This document shows positions 26,089-35,601 of a stretch of 64,000 nt of DNA, piece after piece (within the stretch, counting starts at the first letter, position 1; each line of letters opens with the position of its first letter). The notes under the pieces are model-generated. The model searched no databases, was not told the origin of the DNA, and saw nothing but the letters and a program-made list of their open reading frames with translations. The DNA comes from Planctomycetota bacterium (GTDB taxonomy: Bacteria > Planctomycetota > UBA1135), in the NCBI GenBank assembly GCA_030748415.1, contig JASMMA010000014.1, positions 1-64,000 of the forward strand, written 5' to 3'. The position numbers were made by a program, and so were the translations under genes.

Positions 26089-27998
26089 TGAGTCGCGAGT
26101 GCGTTAGGATGAAACGAATGTTACGAGGATTGCTTGCAGGAGCTGGTTGGTTTGCCCTGGTCGATGGCGGCTTTGGGCTTGCATTCCCCCAAGTTTTAAT
26201 GAGAGAGGCTCTAGTTCTCGCATTGATGGGCGCCCTCCTGGCTGCAACCGCCTTCCGTTTAATTTTTGGGTCCCTTTTGCCCCGCTTGGTTAAATCCGAG
26301 GCGGAAACTTTCTGGGTAGGCGTGGGCCTTGCGTTACCACCTTTCCTCTCAAACTGGATTTCCCCCTTTTATCTGAGTCTCTTGGCCATTCCTGCGATGG
26401 TCATCTTCGCGCCACGGCTCAGGGCAATTCTCCCCTTTCAAAGGGTTTCCTTGGTAGCTGCATCAGCGCCCTACATCATTGGGTTGCTCCTTTTCCTAGC
26501 TCCCTCCTCATTGGAAAAGCCAGCTGATATTCAGACCCATCTTTCTTTTCCAGAGAATCATGAGCCCTTGTTAGGCCCCAACGTACTTCTCGTTTCGGTG
26601 GACACTCTTCGGGCTGACCGGGTCCTTGAACTTGCAGACCGCCTTCCTCATTTGACGGAACTTCGAAATAGGGGGTCTTGGGCTTCTTTTGGGTTGGCAA
26701 CTTCGAACCAAACATTGCCATCTCATGTTTCAATGTTGACGGGCCTTCCTGTTTTGCAGCATGGAGTTAGGGACAACAGAGATAAGCTTCCTCTTCAAAA
26801 CATACCTTTCTTAGCAGAACGATTTCAAGAGGCCGGCTGGAACACGGCTGGAATTGTGATGAATGGTTTTTTGAGAGGGGACTCAGGATTTTCTCAAGGC
26901 TTTGATCTTTACGAAGACACGCTCGCTCGGCGTCCTGGCATTCATGGTGCTGCCCGCCATGCAACTCAAGCCCACTCCTGGCTTGGTTGGATCAGCCCAT
27001 TTGCACTGTCTCGAATTTGGTTTCCGTATTTACTGCCGCCACCCACCGAAGACTCCCAGGCAATGGCAGATGGCAACAATGCTCTTGGTCATGCAAAGGC
27101 AATCTTGAATGAGCTAAATGGAAGAAATCAGCCATGGTTTATGTTCTTTCATCTTTTAGATCCACACTTCCCTTATGCACCACCTTCTCCTTGGTCAGGC
27201 TCTTTTTTCGAAATTGAGTCGATTCCTGAATCCTTGCGAGAAAACACTGCTGGGTCCTGGGACCTTATGAGGTTTCTTGAGAAAGATATCCGCTTGGTGG
27301 AAGTTGAAGGGCAAACTCCTGAGCAAGCGTCGAGGCACCGTGATGCTCGGGTCGCCGCTCGTGCCCTCATGGACTTATACGACGAGGAGATTCTATATGT
27401 TGATTCTCTCATGGGAGAACTCATAAAGGCTGCATCGCTGGATGTGCGTCCCACTGTTATTCTTTTCACATCCGACCATGGGGAACATTTTGGAGAGCAT
27501 GACCTAATTTTGCACAGCCGTGGAATGTATGAGGAGCTGCTTCGGGTCCCCTTTATTGTTGTTGGCCACGGAATGAAGGGTGGGGAAATGTCGATTACAC
27601 CACATCTGGAAGATGTTGCCCCCACGCTTCTCGGCCTTGCCGGACTTTCAACCGATGGCTTTCCTGGGCGAGACCTTAGTCAAACCTTGTCGCTAAAGGA
27701 GGACAGACAGCGAGCCCACATCGAAAGGGCAGGAATGGAGTTGACCATTCGACATCAAGAATGGAAGCTCCATGTTCGCCTTCGACTCCGTGGGAATGAA
27801 GCCCTAGAGCTATACAACTTGAATGAGGATCCCGGTGAGGCTCGCAACTTACTCCAATTCAATGAAGAGAAAGTCCAAGAATTGATGAAGATGGTTGAAA
27901 CCGCTTTATCTCATTCATCGGGCTCGTCGGAACGCAACTCGAACCCTGAACAACAAGCTCTATTGGAGCACTTGGGATATGTCGAAGAGGGGAGCTGA
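26088..27998 (+). CDS. Membrane-anchored alkaline-phosphatase-superfamily enzyme, sulfatase-like, Thr at nucleophile position
   Basis: The 636-residue paralogue of the enzyme at 23340 has an N-terminal block of about four membrane helices (to 140) and a catalytic domain with LLVSVDTLRAD (metal Asp172) and FTSDHGEHFGEHD. The nucleophile segment reads NQTLPSHVSMLTG, giving Thr209 in a T-x-P-x-H context instead of a formylglycine Cys/Ser. The Arg that follows in true sulfatases (CxPSR) is His here. It is translationally coupled to the GT2 gene upstream and overlaps the third paralogue by 20 bases, so the three plus-strand genes form one operon. A phosphoester hydrolase or phosphotransferase acting on the outside of the inner membrane is the preferred reading. 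Confidence 0.75.
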   Translation: MSRECVRMKRMLRGLLAGAGWFALVDGGFGLAFPQVLMREALVLALMGALLAATAFRLIFGSLLPRLVKSEAETFWVGVGLALPPFLSNWISPFYLSLLAIPAMVIFAPRLRAILPFQRVSLVAASAPYIIGLLLFLAPSSLEKPADIQTHLSFPENHEPLLGPNVLLVSVDTLRADRVLELADRLPHLTELRNRGSWASFGLATSNQTLPSHVSMLTGLPVLQHGVRDNRDKLPLQNIPFLAERFQEAGWNTAGIVMNGFLRGDSGFSQGFDLYEDTLARRPGIHGAARHATQAHSWLGWISPFALSRIWFPYLLPPPTEDSQAMADGNNALGHAKAILNELNGRNQPWFMFFHLLDPHFPYAPPSPWSGSFFEIESIPESLRENTAGSWDLMRFLEKDIRLVEVEGQTPEQASRHRDARVAARALMDLYDEEILYVDSLMGELIKAASLDVRPTVILFTSDHGEHFGEHDLILHSRGMYEELLRVPFIVVGHGMKGGEMSITPHLEDVAPTLLGLAGLSTDGFPGRDLSQTLSLKEDRQRAHIERAGMELTIRHQEWKLHVRLRLRGNEALELYNLNEDPGEARNLLQFNEEKVQELMKMVETALSHSSGSSERNSNPEQQALLEHLGYVEEGS

Positions 27999-29613
27999 GA
28001 TTACTCGCCGTTCAGCTTTTTTAACAGGAGCAGTTTTTGGCATTCTTTTGGCGTTGGCTGAAGGGATTGGAATTTTAAGTTGGAAATCGCTCTCTCATGG
28101 CGCGATTTTTTACGGAGGCGTCTTTGGTTGTGTTTGCATTTTGCCTCGAAAATTCCTCCCTCGAATTCCGCCAGTGCTCTTAAAGTCAGTTGCCACACTT
28201 CTCTTGTTTTTGGTGGCTATGGGAGTGTGGGGGAATGGAGCTTGGCAAAGGGAAGCCAATCCAGAGCACCCCGATATTCTCCTCATAACTTTAGATACAA
28301 CTCGTGCAGATCGGTGGTACGAAGTTTCCAAATCTTTCGGCGGCGATGGTTTTGATGAGGGGAGTTTTCAATTCCCGATTACTTACACACCCACGGGGCT
28401 CACCGCTCCTGCTCACGCCAGCTTATTCACGGGCCTACACCCACACCAACATGGTGTTTTGAATAACGGTGGCAACCTCTCCGGAGGCGTCAGTTTGCCG
28501 AAATCTCTTCGCGGGGCTGGTTTCTACACGATGGCGGCGCCATCAGTCATCCATCTTGATCCCGCATTTGGCTTTTCGGCCGGCTTCCAAGAATTCGCAC
28601 ACGTGGAAGAGGGTGTGAGGGGCAAGTTTCGAGACCTGCGCCATTTCCGTTTGATTCGCCCTCTCTTTGCGATGTTTGGAGCTGGTCAAGTTACGAGGCC
28701 TGGTGCAGAAACTTTAAGTAAAGCGCTCCAACTTTGGGAGTCCGCACCTCCGAATCGCCCACGGTTTTTGTGGACACACCTTTTTGAGCCCCATTGGCCC
28801 TACGAACCCCCCTCCAAGGAGTTTTTGCAAGCCTCTGATATGCAAGCTTGGGAAACGGGGCCCTCTCCGGGGTACCCTGCTTCCGAAGTGCGGACATGGC
28901 AAGTTGCTTACGATGCCGAACTTCTTTATTCGCGGAAAATTCTCGCTGGCTTCCTAAAGAGAATCCAAGAAAAACGAACGGCGACCGCCCGCCCCCTATG
29001 GGTTTTCTTTACCGCCGACCACGGCGAAGCTTTAGGTGAGCATGGCGCGACGGATCATGGAGACCTTCTATACGAAGAACAGATTCGTGTTCCTTTCTGG
29101 TTGAAAATACCAGGAGTTCAAGCCGGATCAAATCAAACACCAATTTCTCATGTTGATTTTTTTCCGAGTTTGATAGACCTTCTCAACCTTGAACCTCAAG
29201 AGAATCTTCCGGGCCGCTCTTGGGCGCCGGCGTTGTTCGGGCATCCCATTCCGGAGGTGCCTGTTTACGCTGAATCACGGCACGCATCCTTTGATAACGC
29301 AATGTGTCGTTATGCAAATGTGAAGCTTGTCCGGAACTTAGTCGTTTCGTCCGAGCAAATGAAGCGGAAACCGCGTCCATCTCAAGGTGTCCCCGAATCA
29401 GTTTCTTGGCTTAAGCCCTGGGAAGCCTACGACCTGATGAACGATCCCCTTGAACTTTCGCGCATGGAAGGGAAGCCTGCTCCGCCTGCCGACCAGGTTG
29501 CGAGTTATTTGAATTTCTTTCTTCGGGAAAGAGGGGAAGTGCCGTCTGAATATGGCAGGAATCGCATCGCCTCAGACATCGTAGATGCCTTGCGAGAGTT
29601 GGGTTACTTCTAA
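27979..29613 (+). CDS. Membrane-anchored alkaline-phosphatase-superfamily enzyme, sulfatase-like, Thr at nucleophile position
   Basis: The 544-residue third member of the cluster has a shorter membrane region (about three helices to residue 85). The metal site shows LITLDTTRAD and FTADHGEALGEHGATDHGD. The nucleophile segment reads PTGLTAPAHASLFTG, so Thr142 stands in for the formylglycine residue, again with His two residues past the Pro. A frame starting at 27895 exists, but the ATG at 27979, inside the end of the preceding gene, is preferred because it directly precedes a basic, then hydrophobic N-terminus. The gene is followed 28 bases later by cca. Confidence 0.75.
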   Translation: MSKRGAEITRRSAFLTGAVFGILLALAEGIGILSWKSLSHGAIFYGGVFGCVCILPRKFLPRIPPVLLKSVATLLLFLVAMGVWGNGAWQREANPEHPDILLITLDTTRADRWYEVSKSFGGDGFDEGSFQFPITYTPTGLTAPAHASLFTGLHPHQHGVLNNGGNLSGGVSLPKSLRGAGFYTMAAPSVIHLDPAFGFSAGFQEFAHVEEGVRGKFRDLRHFRLIRPLFAMFGAGQVTRPGAETLSKALQLWESAPPNRPRFLWTHLFEPHWPYEPPSKEFLQASDMQAWETGPSPGYPASEVRTWQVAYDAELLYSRKILAGFLKRIQEKRTATARPLWVFFTADHGEALGEHGATDHGDLLYEEQIRVPFWLKIPGVQAGSNQTPISHVDFFPSLIDLLNLEPQENLPGRSWAPALFGHPIPEVPVYAESRHASFDNAMCRYANVKLVRNLVVSSEQMKRKPRPSQGVPESVSWLKPWEAYDLMNDPLELSRMEGKPAPPADQVASYLNFFLRERGEVPSEYGRNRIASDIVDALRELGYF

Positions 29614-29640
29614 TGCGCCGTGTTGCCTTAAACTAAAGGT

Positions 29641-31032
29641 ATGGGAAATACCTTCCCCGCATTTGCAGAGCCCAAGTTAGGGGATTTGGTCATTAAGATT
29701 GCCAAAGCCTGTCAACAGGCGGGTGGGCGAGCCTTTTTGGTTGGCGGGGCTGTCCGGGACTCATTGTTAGGGCTTGCACCGCAAGATGCCGACCTTGAGG
29801 TTTATGGCCTCCAGCCTGATGTTCTCGAAAAAGTCGTTGCCCCATTTGGCAAGATACATTTTGTGGGCCAGCAGTTTGCTGTAATTCATCTAGCGACCGG
29901 GTTCGGGGACCTGGAGATTTCCCTTCCCCGTCGAGAGTCCAAAACTGGTCCCGGACATAAAGGTTTTTCTATTCAAGCTGACCCGGAATTGAACCCTGAA
30001 GAGGCTTCTGCCCGTCGGGATTTTACGGTTAATTCAATGCTGCAAGATCCCATCACAAACGAGATTGTTGACCCATTCTCGGGTCAGCGTGATTTGAAGG
30101 CTGGCCTTTTGCGACACGTTTCGCCTGCATTTTCAGAGGACCCTCTTCGAGTTCTTCGCGCTGCCCGATTTGTTGCCCGCTTTGCATGGAAAGTTGCACC
30201 TGAAACAGTTTCCCTTTGTTGGGCGCAGGACTTGTCTGAACTTCCCGTGGAACGATTCGAAAAGGAATGGCGCGGTCTTCTTTTGCGCGGTTCTTTTCCT
30301 GGCTTAGGTTTGCAATGTCTTGCGGAGCTTGGCGCACTCCGCTGGTTTCCCGAATTGGAAGCTCTGCGAGGAATCCCCCAAGACCCTGTATGGCATCCGG
30401 AGGGCGATGTGTTTCGCCATACTTGTCTCTGTTTGAATGCAGGGGCTCACATTCGCGATGAAATGGAAGACCCTTGGGTGGAGATGTTAGGAATCCTGTG
30501 TCACGATTTAGGGAAAGCTGAAACTACCAACTTTGAACGCGGCCGTTGGCGATCCCCAAACCATGATGTTGTGGGCGGTGAGTTGAGCCATGCACTTTTT
30601 AAACGATTGAGCCATCAAGAAGGCATTGCCCCGAAAGTTGCCGCGTTGACTCGAGATCATTTGCGCCCAACGCAGTATTTCTTCGCTCCCAAAGTGGGGG
30701 ATGGTGCCATAAGGCGACTTGCATTGCGGGTGGACATTTCCGCTCTGATTCGAGTTGCATGGTCAGATGCTGCTGGAAGAGATTGTTCAAACATGCCCCA
30801 GTGGAAGGACTGGGAACCCGGTCGTTGGCTTTTGAATCGCGCCGCCGATTTGGGTGTAAAAGATTCTGCCCCGCAACCGTTTTTGCTTGGGCGTGACTTA
30901 CTGGAGCTTGGGCTCCAACCGGGTCCAAAAATTGGAAAAATCCTCAACGAAGCCTTTGAGTTGCAACTGGATGGCAAACTTCCTGACCGAGAATCGGCAC
31001 AAGTGTGGCTTGCAAAGAAATGCGCCCGTTGA
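29641..31032 (+). CDS. cca: CCA tRNA nucleotidyltransferase / poly(A) polymerase family with HD domain
   Basis: This 463-residue class II nucleotidyltransferase builds or repairs the 3' CCA of tRNA in the cytoplasm. The head domain shows FLVGGAVRDSLLG, the metal-binding DADLEVYG and the family hallmark ARRDFTVNSM. The neck segment reads SEDPLRVLRAARFVARF. The C-terminal part contains an HD-type metal phosphohydrolase motif (HPEGDVFRHT, LCHDLGKAETT, NHDVVGG), as in bacterial enzymes with 2',3'-phosphodiesterase activity. One of the two catalytic acidic residues sits in DAD rather than the usual DFD or DWD. It cannot be told from sequence alone whether it adds CCA or acts as poly(A) polymerase; CCA addition is likelier. 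Confidence 0.88.
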   Translation: MGNTFPAFAEPKLGDLVIKIAKACQQAGGRAFLVGGAVRDSLLGLAPQDADLEVYGLQPDVLEKVVAPFGKIHFVGQQFAVIHLATGFGDLEISLPRRESKTGPGHKGFSIQADPELNPEEASARRDFTVNSMLQDPITNEIVDPFSGQRDLKAGLLRHVSPAFSEDPLRVLRAARFVARFAWKVAPETVSLCWAQDLSELPVERFEKEWRGLLLRGSFPGLGLQCLAELGALRWFPELEALRGIPQDPVWHPEGDVFRHTCLCLNAGAHIRDEMEDPWVEMLGILCHDLGKAETTNFERGRWRSPNHDVVGGELSHALFKRLSHQEGIAPKVAALTRDHLRPTQYFFAPKVGDGAIRRLALRVDISALIRVAWSDAAGRDCSNMPQWKDWEPGRWLLNRAADLGVKDSAPQPFLLGRDLLELGLQPGPKIGKILNEAFELQLDGKLPDRESAQVWLAKKCAR

Positions 31033-31033
31033 G

Positions 31034-31813
31034 TTATCGGTTTTTAAGCGCCTGAAAGGAAAGTCGGGCAACTATCGAGCGGGGGAAAAATCGAGTTATC
31101 CAAGTCAGGAAAAAGTTGTGCCCACCATGCACAAAACTGATTCGTTTTCCCAGAAGGCGGAAACTTTGCTCCACAACATCTTCGGGACTCGCTGTGCCGC
31201 CGGCAACAGATCCTTGAACACCGGCAACGCCATGGAATTCAGTATCCGTGTGGCCGGGGGAGACCACAAGAACATCCACCCCGTGAGTTCGCATTTCCAT
31301 GGCAAGGGATTCTCCCAAAAGAAGGTCAAACCCTTTGGTTGCTCCATACACCGACATAGGAGGCGTGGGCAAGTAGGCGGCAGCGCTTGCAAGGACTACC
31401 ATTCCGCCGCGTTTTCTTTGGGCCATTGGCGCCAAGAGCAGGCGACTTAATCGAGCTGGAGCTTCACAGTTCAAGCGGATCATTTTTGAGATGTTGGAAT
31501 CTTTTTGATGAAGAAAGGGGGCCAGGTAACCAAAGCCAGCGTTGTTTATGAAGAGTCCAATCTCCAGCCCCTGGGTCTTCTCTTCCAAAGTGTCCACGGC
31601 AGAATCTAAAGTTAAATCTAGGGGAATACAAAGGGTGGAAATGCCATGATTGGACTCTAGTTCTTCAGCTAGTTCTTGAAGTCGCTCCTCGCGGCGGGCA
31701 ACCAGCACAAGGTTGAGGCCCATTTTTGCCATAGCCTTTGCATAACTAGCGCCAAGGCCAGCGGAGGCGCCGGTAATCAAGCCCCACGGACCATACTTTT
31801 TTTGGAATCCCAT
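31034..31813 (-). CDS. Short-chain dehydrogenase/reductase
   Basis: The 259-residue SDR has the NAD(P)-binding TGASAGLG near residue 14, NNAGFGYL, and the catalytic Ser, Tyr and Lys (LASAAAYLPTPPMSVYGATKG). Arg38-Arg39 after the second strand (VARREER) favours NADP. The C-terminal 40 residues (GGHNFFLTWITRFFPRSIVARL) look membrane-associating, as in lipid- or steroid-modifying SDRs. Substrate unknown. It converges on cca with one base between the stops. Confidence 0.88.
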   Translation of the reverse strand: MGFQKKYGPWGLITGASAGLGASYAKAMAKMGLNLVLVARREERLQELAEELESNHGISTLCIPLDLTLDSAVDTLEEKTQGLEIGLFINNAGFGYLAPFLHQKDSNISKMIRLNCEAPARLSRLLLAPMAQRKRGGMVVLASAAAYLPTPPMSVYGATKGFDLLLGESLAMEMRTHGVDVLVVSPGHTDTEFHGVAGVQGSVAGGTASPEDVVEQSFRLLGKRISFVHGGHNFFLTWITRFFPRSIVARLSFQALKNR

Positions 31814-32030
31814 GGAAGAATCATACTCATCCCCATAAAGAGTAAGAGCGCCACACCCCCCCAGGCGCAGCGCTCATTTCCCTCTTCATATCCCCGGAGA
31901 ACCGGGTGAGCCATCCTCAGGCTCACACCCATGCTTACGAGCAAAAGCACCAAGCGTAGGTGTTTCTTTCAACGGCTTTTTGACGAGGGACTTGAGGGGA
32001 AACTTCCAAAAAAGGGAAAAGCACCCCTCT
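31814..32030. other. Intergenic stretch with no recognised feature
   Basis: Between the SDR start and the REPIN-like element there are 217 bases with no convincing ORF. The region must contain the SDR promoter on the minus strand, but no elements could be assigned by eye. Confidence 0.5.
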
Positions 32031-32200
32031 TAGACACTGACCCGATCGGCTGGGTCACTCCCCGGGATAAGTTCATTCAGGCAAAGGACCTAGAGAAGAA
32101 AAAAGCTCACGGGCTAGGCCTATTCCCTTTTTCCTTCCTAAAGCCATATTGAACCAAGACTTGGAAAGAGAGGTGACCCAGCCGATCGGGTCAGTGTCTA
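32031..32200. repeat. REPIN-like palindromic element (copy 1)
   Basis: Two perfectly complementary 28-base arms lie at 32031-32058 and 32173-32200; each contains GACACTGACCC, then GATCGGC, then TGGGTCAC. Each arm is itself a short palindrome (GACCC...GGGTC). Between them lies a weaker inner hairpin, GGGCTAGG with CCTAAAGCC (about 32111-32145). The whole element is 170 bases. The same architecture recurs at 60120-60284 and one arm recurs at 141-165. The right arm ends one base from the stop codon (32202-32204) of the minus-strand beta-propeller gene. This is how REP doublets (REPINs) mobilised by RAYT transposases look; no RAYT gene is present in the window. Confidence 0.85.
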
Positions 32201-32201
32201 G

Positions 32202-33464
32202 TTAGCGGATTAGAAGTGATACGTAGTTGGACATTTCCCGCTCTCTTGGCAGGAAGACCTGGATGTGGAGGCGTTTCCCTATGAGGTGGGGGTTATAGGG
32301 AACCGTAAGGATGACATTCGTTTCGCCATTGGGGCCGAGTCTTCCTCGCCGCCATTGAGCCGAATTGAGGTCCACGTGAGAGGTTCGAACATCACCCGGC
32401 CATAGAGTAGATAGGGGGGTGGGGGATTGGACTAGCGATGCGGCAACCAGAACTGATTGATGGGCCCAACTCTTCAATGCACGAATTTTGATTTGGGTAG
32501 GATTGCCTACGCCAACGGAAGAATCACAATTCACCCAAAGGAACGGGATTTTGCAAAGGTCCCTTGGGTAACCAATAGGGTTACTGTTTGCTAAACCGTC
32601 ATCCAAATCCCAGAGCAGGCGCCACGGTGCCGCCCCACCAGGGGGAACCATGATGATGGAGCTGTCCCAGGAGTCAGCAACGGCCATGAAGCCATATCGG
32701 AGAGGGATGACATCTACTGGGTGCTCTAGCAGGCCACCCCATGCAATTTGGTTCATGGTTCCATCCCTGAACACTCGGACTACCCCCATTCGATCCAGAC
32801 CACCACCAACATTACCAAAACCATCGCTGACCAGGATTGACCCGTCATCATCAATACTTAGGCCTTGAGGTTTTGGGAGGATATTTATGTCAGTGGCAAT
32901 AATGCTTCGGTTTCCAAGGCGATCGACTTTGTGAATAAAACCTGGTTGAGAACTTCCACCTAAATAGTTGGGTGGCTCGGAAACGATAAAGCCCCCGTCG
33001 TAGTCCAAGGCGATGCCAACAGAGGGGTCATAGGAGTAGGACGGGGGCGAGAACCACGACACCTGTCCGCTTGGATTAATTTTTGCAAGTCCAGCAAAGC
33101 CATCTGCAACAATGAGATTGCCTTCAGTATCTCTACAAAACTTAAAGTTATCTTCTAGGGGTTGGATGTTGAGCTGGTAAGCAGAGTTGTTGGTGAAATC
33201 AATGCTCCAGATTCCATTGTTTGGACCCCATTGGCTCTGGTAGTTTGAAACTAGAAGAGAGCCGTCATTGTCAACAAGGATGGCATCGGGATATGTGATG
33301 GGCGAAGGGAGGGTATATTGATTGGTTGAGCCATCTGGGTGAAGAATGCAAATCTTAGGAGAGGTATATGAATCACTTGGATCTGCTATCACGATATCTC
33401 CAGGAGAGAAGATTGAATTTTGGGGAAGTAGAGGTGCGAAAGAGAGTAGGAGAAGGGTGAACAT
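32202..33464 (-). CDS. Secreted NHL/SMP-30-like beta-propeller protein
   Basis: The 420-residue protein has a signal peptide (MFTLLLLSFAPLLPQ). It then carries at least five repeats of the form [DG]DG-[SG]-[IL]-L-V-[SA]-[ND], for example VDNDGSLLVSN, DTEGNLIVAD, LDYDGGFIVSE and IDDDGSILVSD, typical of NHL or SMP-30 six-bladed propellers. The last 100 residues (SSVGVGNPTQIKIRAL, then LIGKRLHIQVFLP) form a separate beta-sandwich-like domain common at the C-terminus of secreted proteins from this type of genome. Probably an extracellular or periplasmic binding protein; no catalytic residues can be assigned. It stands alone between a REPIN-like element and the divergent recG. Confidence 0.7.
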   Translation of the reverse strand: MFTLLLLSFAPLLPQNSIFSPGDIVIADPSDSYTSPKICILHPDGSTNQYTLPSPITYPDAILVDNDGSLLVSNYQSQWGPNNGIWSIDFTNNSAYQLNIQPLEDNFKFCRDTEGNLIVADGFAGLAKINPSGQVSWFSPPSYSYDPSVGIALDYDGGFIVSEPPNYLGGSSQPGFIHKVDRLGNRSIIATDINILPKPQGLSIDDDGSILVSDGFGNVGGGLDRMGVVRVFRDGTMNQIAWGGLLEHPVDVIPLRYGFMAVADSWDSSIIMVPPGGAAPWRLLWDLDDGLANSNPIGYPRDLCKIPFLWVNCDSSVGVGNPTQIKIRALKSWAHQSVLVAASLVQSPTPLSTLWPGDVRTSHVDLNSAQWRRGRLGPNGETNVILTVPYNPHLIGKRLHIQVFLPREREMSNYVSLLIR

Positions 33465-33591
33465 AGTGAATGGACGGTTGCAAATACCGTACCACGAAAG
33501 GGAAGGCCCGTGTTGGAGGTTAGCGTTTCCTTTTGGTAACGGTAGCCTCTTTAGGGAAGGTAATTTTTCTTCATTTCGTTAGATTGGAAGG

Positions 33592-35589
33592 GTGCCGGAC
33601 CGACCCAAAGTCTCCCACTCTTCCTCCACCGATGCCTGCTTAGCAGCCCCATTGATGGAGTTACCGGGCGTGGGCGCCAAAAGAGTGGCCAGTTTCCAAA
33701 ATGAGCTTGGAATAACAAATGTGGGAAAATTGTTGCGTCTTCTGCCCAAAGCGTATGCCCAACCTGGGGAAGTTTGCGAAATCGCCAAACTTTCACAACT
33801 TGAAGGGGAAAGGGTCCGTGTTCAGGGTAAGGTCGAAAAATCTTGGGTTCGTGGTTTCGGCCGGAGGGCCGTTGTCTGTGTTAGGTTAATTTCGGGCGAT
33901 GCGAACTGCACAATCCCTTGGTTCAATCAGCCCTATTTGCGAAACGCATTTCCCGCAGACCGAGAACTTTGGGTTGAGGGATTGGTCTCACTCAAGCAAG
34001 GGGTTCAACTCCACTCTCCGAAACTTCTGGATGAAAATGATTTCCATAACGAAGAACCTGTCCCTCAATACCAAAAGGTAGAGGCATTATCTGGTAACTT
34101 TATTCGAAGGACCATCCTGCATGCATTGGATTTAGTTGCAGATGTTTCGGACCCCATCCCCGAGAATCTTCGAGCCCTTGTTTCTGTCCCTGAGTTGAGG
34201 GAAGCATTTCGGTTGGTGCACAAACCTTCCAAACTTTCTGAAGTTCATACAGGTCGCCGTCGGCTTGCTTGGGGTGAAGTGTTAGCCAGAGAAGACCGCC
34301 GTTTGCGGAATGTTGGCGGTGCTAGCCAATCGAGAGCCAACGCCGAGTTGGAAGAAACAGTTTGGGAACGCATTCTTGCTAGGTTTCCGTTTCAACTAAC
34401 GGAAGATCAAGTAAAAACTTTGCAACTACTCCGAGGTGATTTGGAATCGGGCAACCCCATGCGCCGCCTGCTTCACGGTGAAGTCGGTTCCGGAAAAACG
34501 GCGGTTGCATTTGCGATTTCCCTAGCAGTTGCTGCCAAAGGAAAGGGAGTTGCACTCTTGGCCCCAACTGAAATTCTGGCACGACAGCATTTGGATACTT
34601 TTCGTGTCTGGCTCAAAGGTGCTGAGTTGCCGGTAGTTGGCTTTCTAGGAGACGATGATGCAAAAACTCGGATGGCCGCTCGCGAACTTATTTTCGATAA
34701 GGGCTCTCAGCCTTCCATTGCAATTGGAACGCATGCCCTCCTTTCGGAGTCCGTTCAATTCTCAAACTTGGGACTAGTTATTTTTGACGAGCAGCACCGA
34801 TTTGGAGTTCGTCAAAAGTCAAAGTTGGTATCCAAAGGGGACAACCCTCATGTGCTCACCATGACAGCAACCCCGATTCCACGAACCTTGGCCTGGTCGC
34901 ATTATGGAGCTTTGGAACCTTGCGAATTGCGTTCCCGACCTGGGACAAGTGGAGAAATATCAACGAAGGTGCTTAACTTGAATAAATGGGAATGCTGGGC
35001 GGAAGAACACTTGCCCAAATTGGAAAAAGGTGAATCCACTTTTGTTGTGGCTCCTCATATTGAAGGGCCAGATGGGCTTCTTGCTCTTAAAGACCAGCTC
35101 CAAACACAAATATGGCCGGGCATTCAGATGGCCGTCATTCATGGCCGCCTACCCGGCGCTGAAATCCAAAGCCGTGTTGCCGACTTCCGAGCTGGGCAGG
35201 CTCAAGTTCTTTTGGGGACATCTGTTGTTGAGGTGGGGCTGGATATTCCCGCAATACCCTGGATGGCTGTTCTTCAAGCTCAGCGTTTTGGTTTGGCCAG
35301 CCTGCACCAGCTGCGCGGTCGATTGGCCCGAGGACCTCAGGCCGACAAAGGAACTTGCATTCTGTTTGGAGAAGAGAAATCCCTCCCACGGCTCCAAAAA
35401 CTGGAAACTTGCGCCGACGGATTTGCTGTTTCCGAGCTTGACCTTGCCCAAAGAGGGCCAGGCGCCTTTTCGGGAACGCGGCAGCATGGCAGGAGTGACT
35501 TTCAAATCTTCTCACCTGAACTCGACGCAGACCTTGTGGAGGCCCTCCGGCATCCCGAAGTTCGTATCTGGCTCCAAAACAAGAACTAG
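33592..35589 (+). CDS. recG: ATP-dependent DNA helicase RecG
   Basis: The 665-residue RecG remodels stalled replication forks and Holliday junctions. The N-terminal wedge/OB domain is recognisable in LPGVGAKRVASFQ and ERVRVQGKVEKSW. Helicase motifs are complete: Q-motif region FPFQLTEDQ, Walker A LHGEVGSGKTAVAF (about residue 296), Walker B VIFDEQHRFGVRQ (about 398), motif III TMTATPIPRTLA and motif VI HQLRGRLARG. The C-terminus carries the RecG-specific DLAQRGPGAFSGTRQHG. The start codon is GTG; a second ATG lies 21 codons on. A divergent gene starts 127 bases upstream. The length is slightly under the usual 690. Confidence 0.96.
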   Translation: MPDRPKVSHSSSTDACLAAPLMELPGVGAKRVASFQNELGITNVGKLLRLLPKAYAQPGEVCEIAKLSQLEGERVRVQGKVEKSWVRGFGRRAVVCVRLISGDANCTIPWFNQPYLRNAFPADRELWVEGLVSLKQGVQLHSPKLLDENDFHNEEPVPQYQKVEALSGNFIRRTILHALDLVADVSDPIPENLRALVSVPELREAFRLVHKPSKLSEVHTGRRRLAWGEVLAREDRRLRNVGGASQSRANAELEETVWERILARFPFQLTEDQVKTLQLLRGDLESGNPMRRLLHGEVGSGKTAVAFAISLAVAAKGKGVALLAPTEILARQHLDTFRVWLKGAELPVVGFLGDDDAKTRMAARELIFDKGSQPSIAIGTHALLSESVQFSNLGLVIFDEQHRFGVRQKSKLVSKGDNPHVLTMTATPIPRTLAWSHYGALEPCELRSRPGTSGEISTKVLNLNKWECWAEEHLPKLEKGESTFVVAPHIEGPDGLLALKDQLQTQIWPGIQMAVIHGRLPGAEIQSRVADFRAGQAQVLLGTSVVEVGLDIPAIPWMAVLQAQRFGLASLHQLRGRLARGPQADKGTCILFGEEKSLPRLQKLETCADGFAVSELDLAQRGPGAFSGTRQHGRSDFQIFSPELDADLVEALRHPEVRIWLQNKN

Positions 35590-35601
35590 ACCTCTTCTAG
35601 A

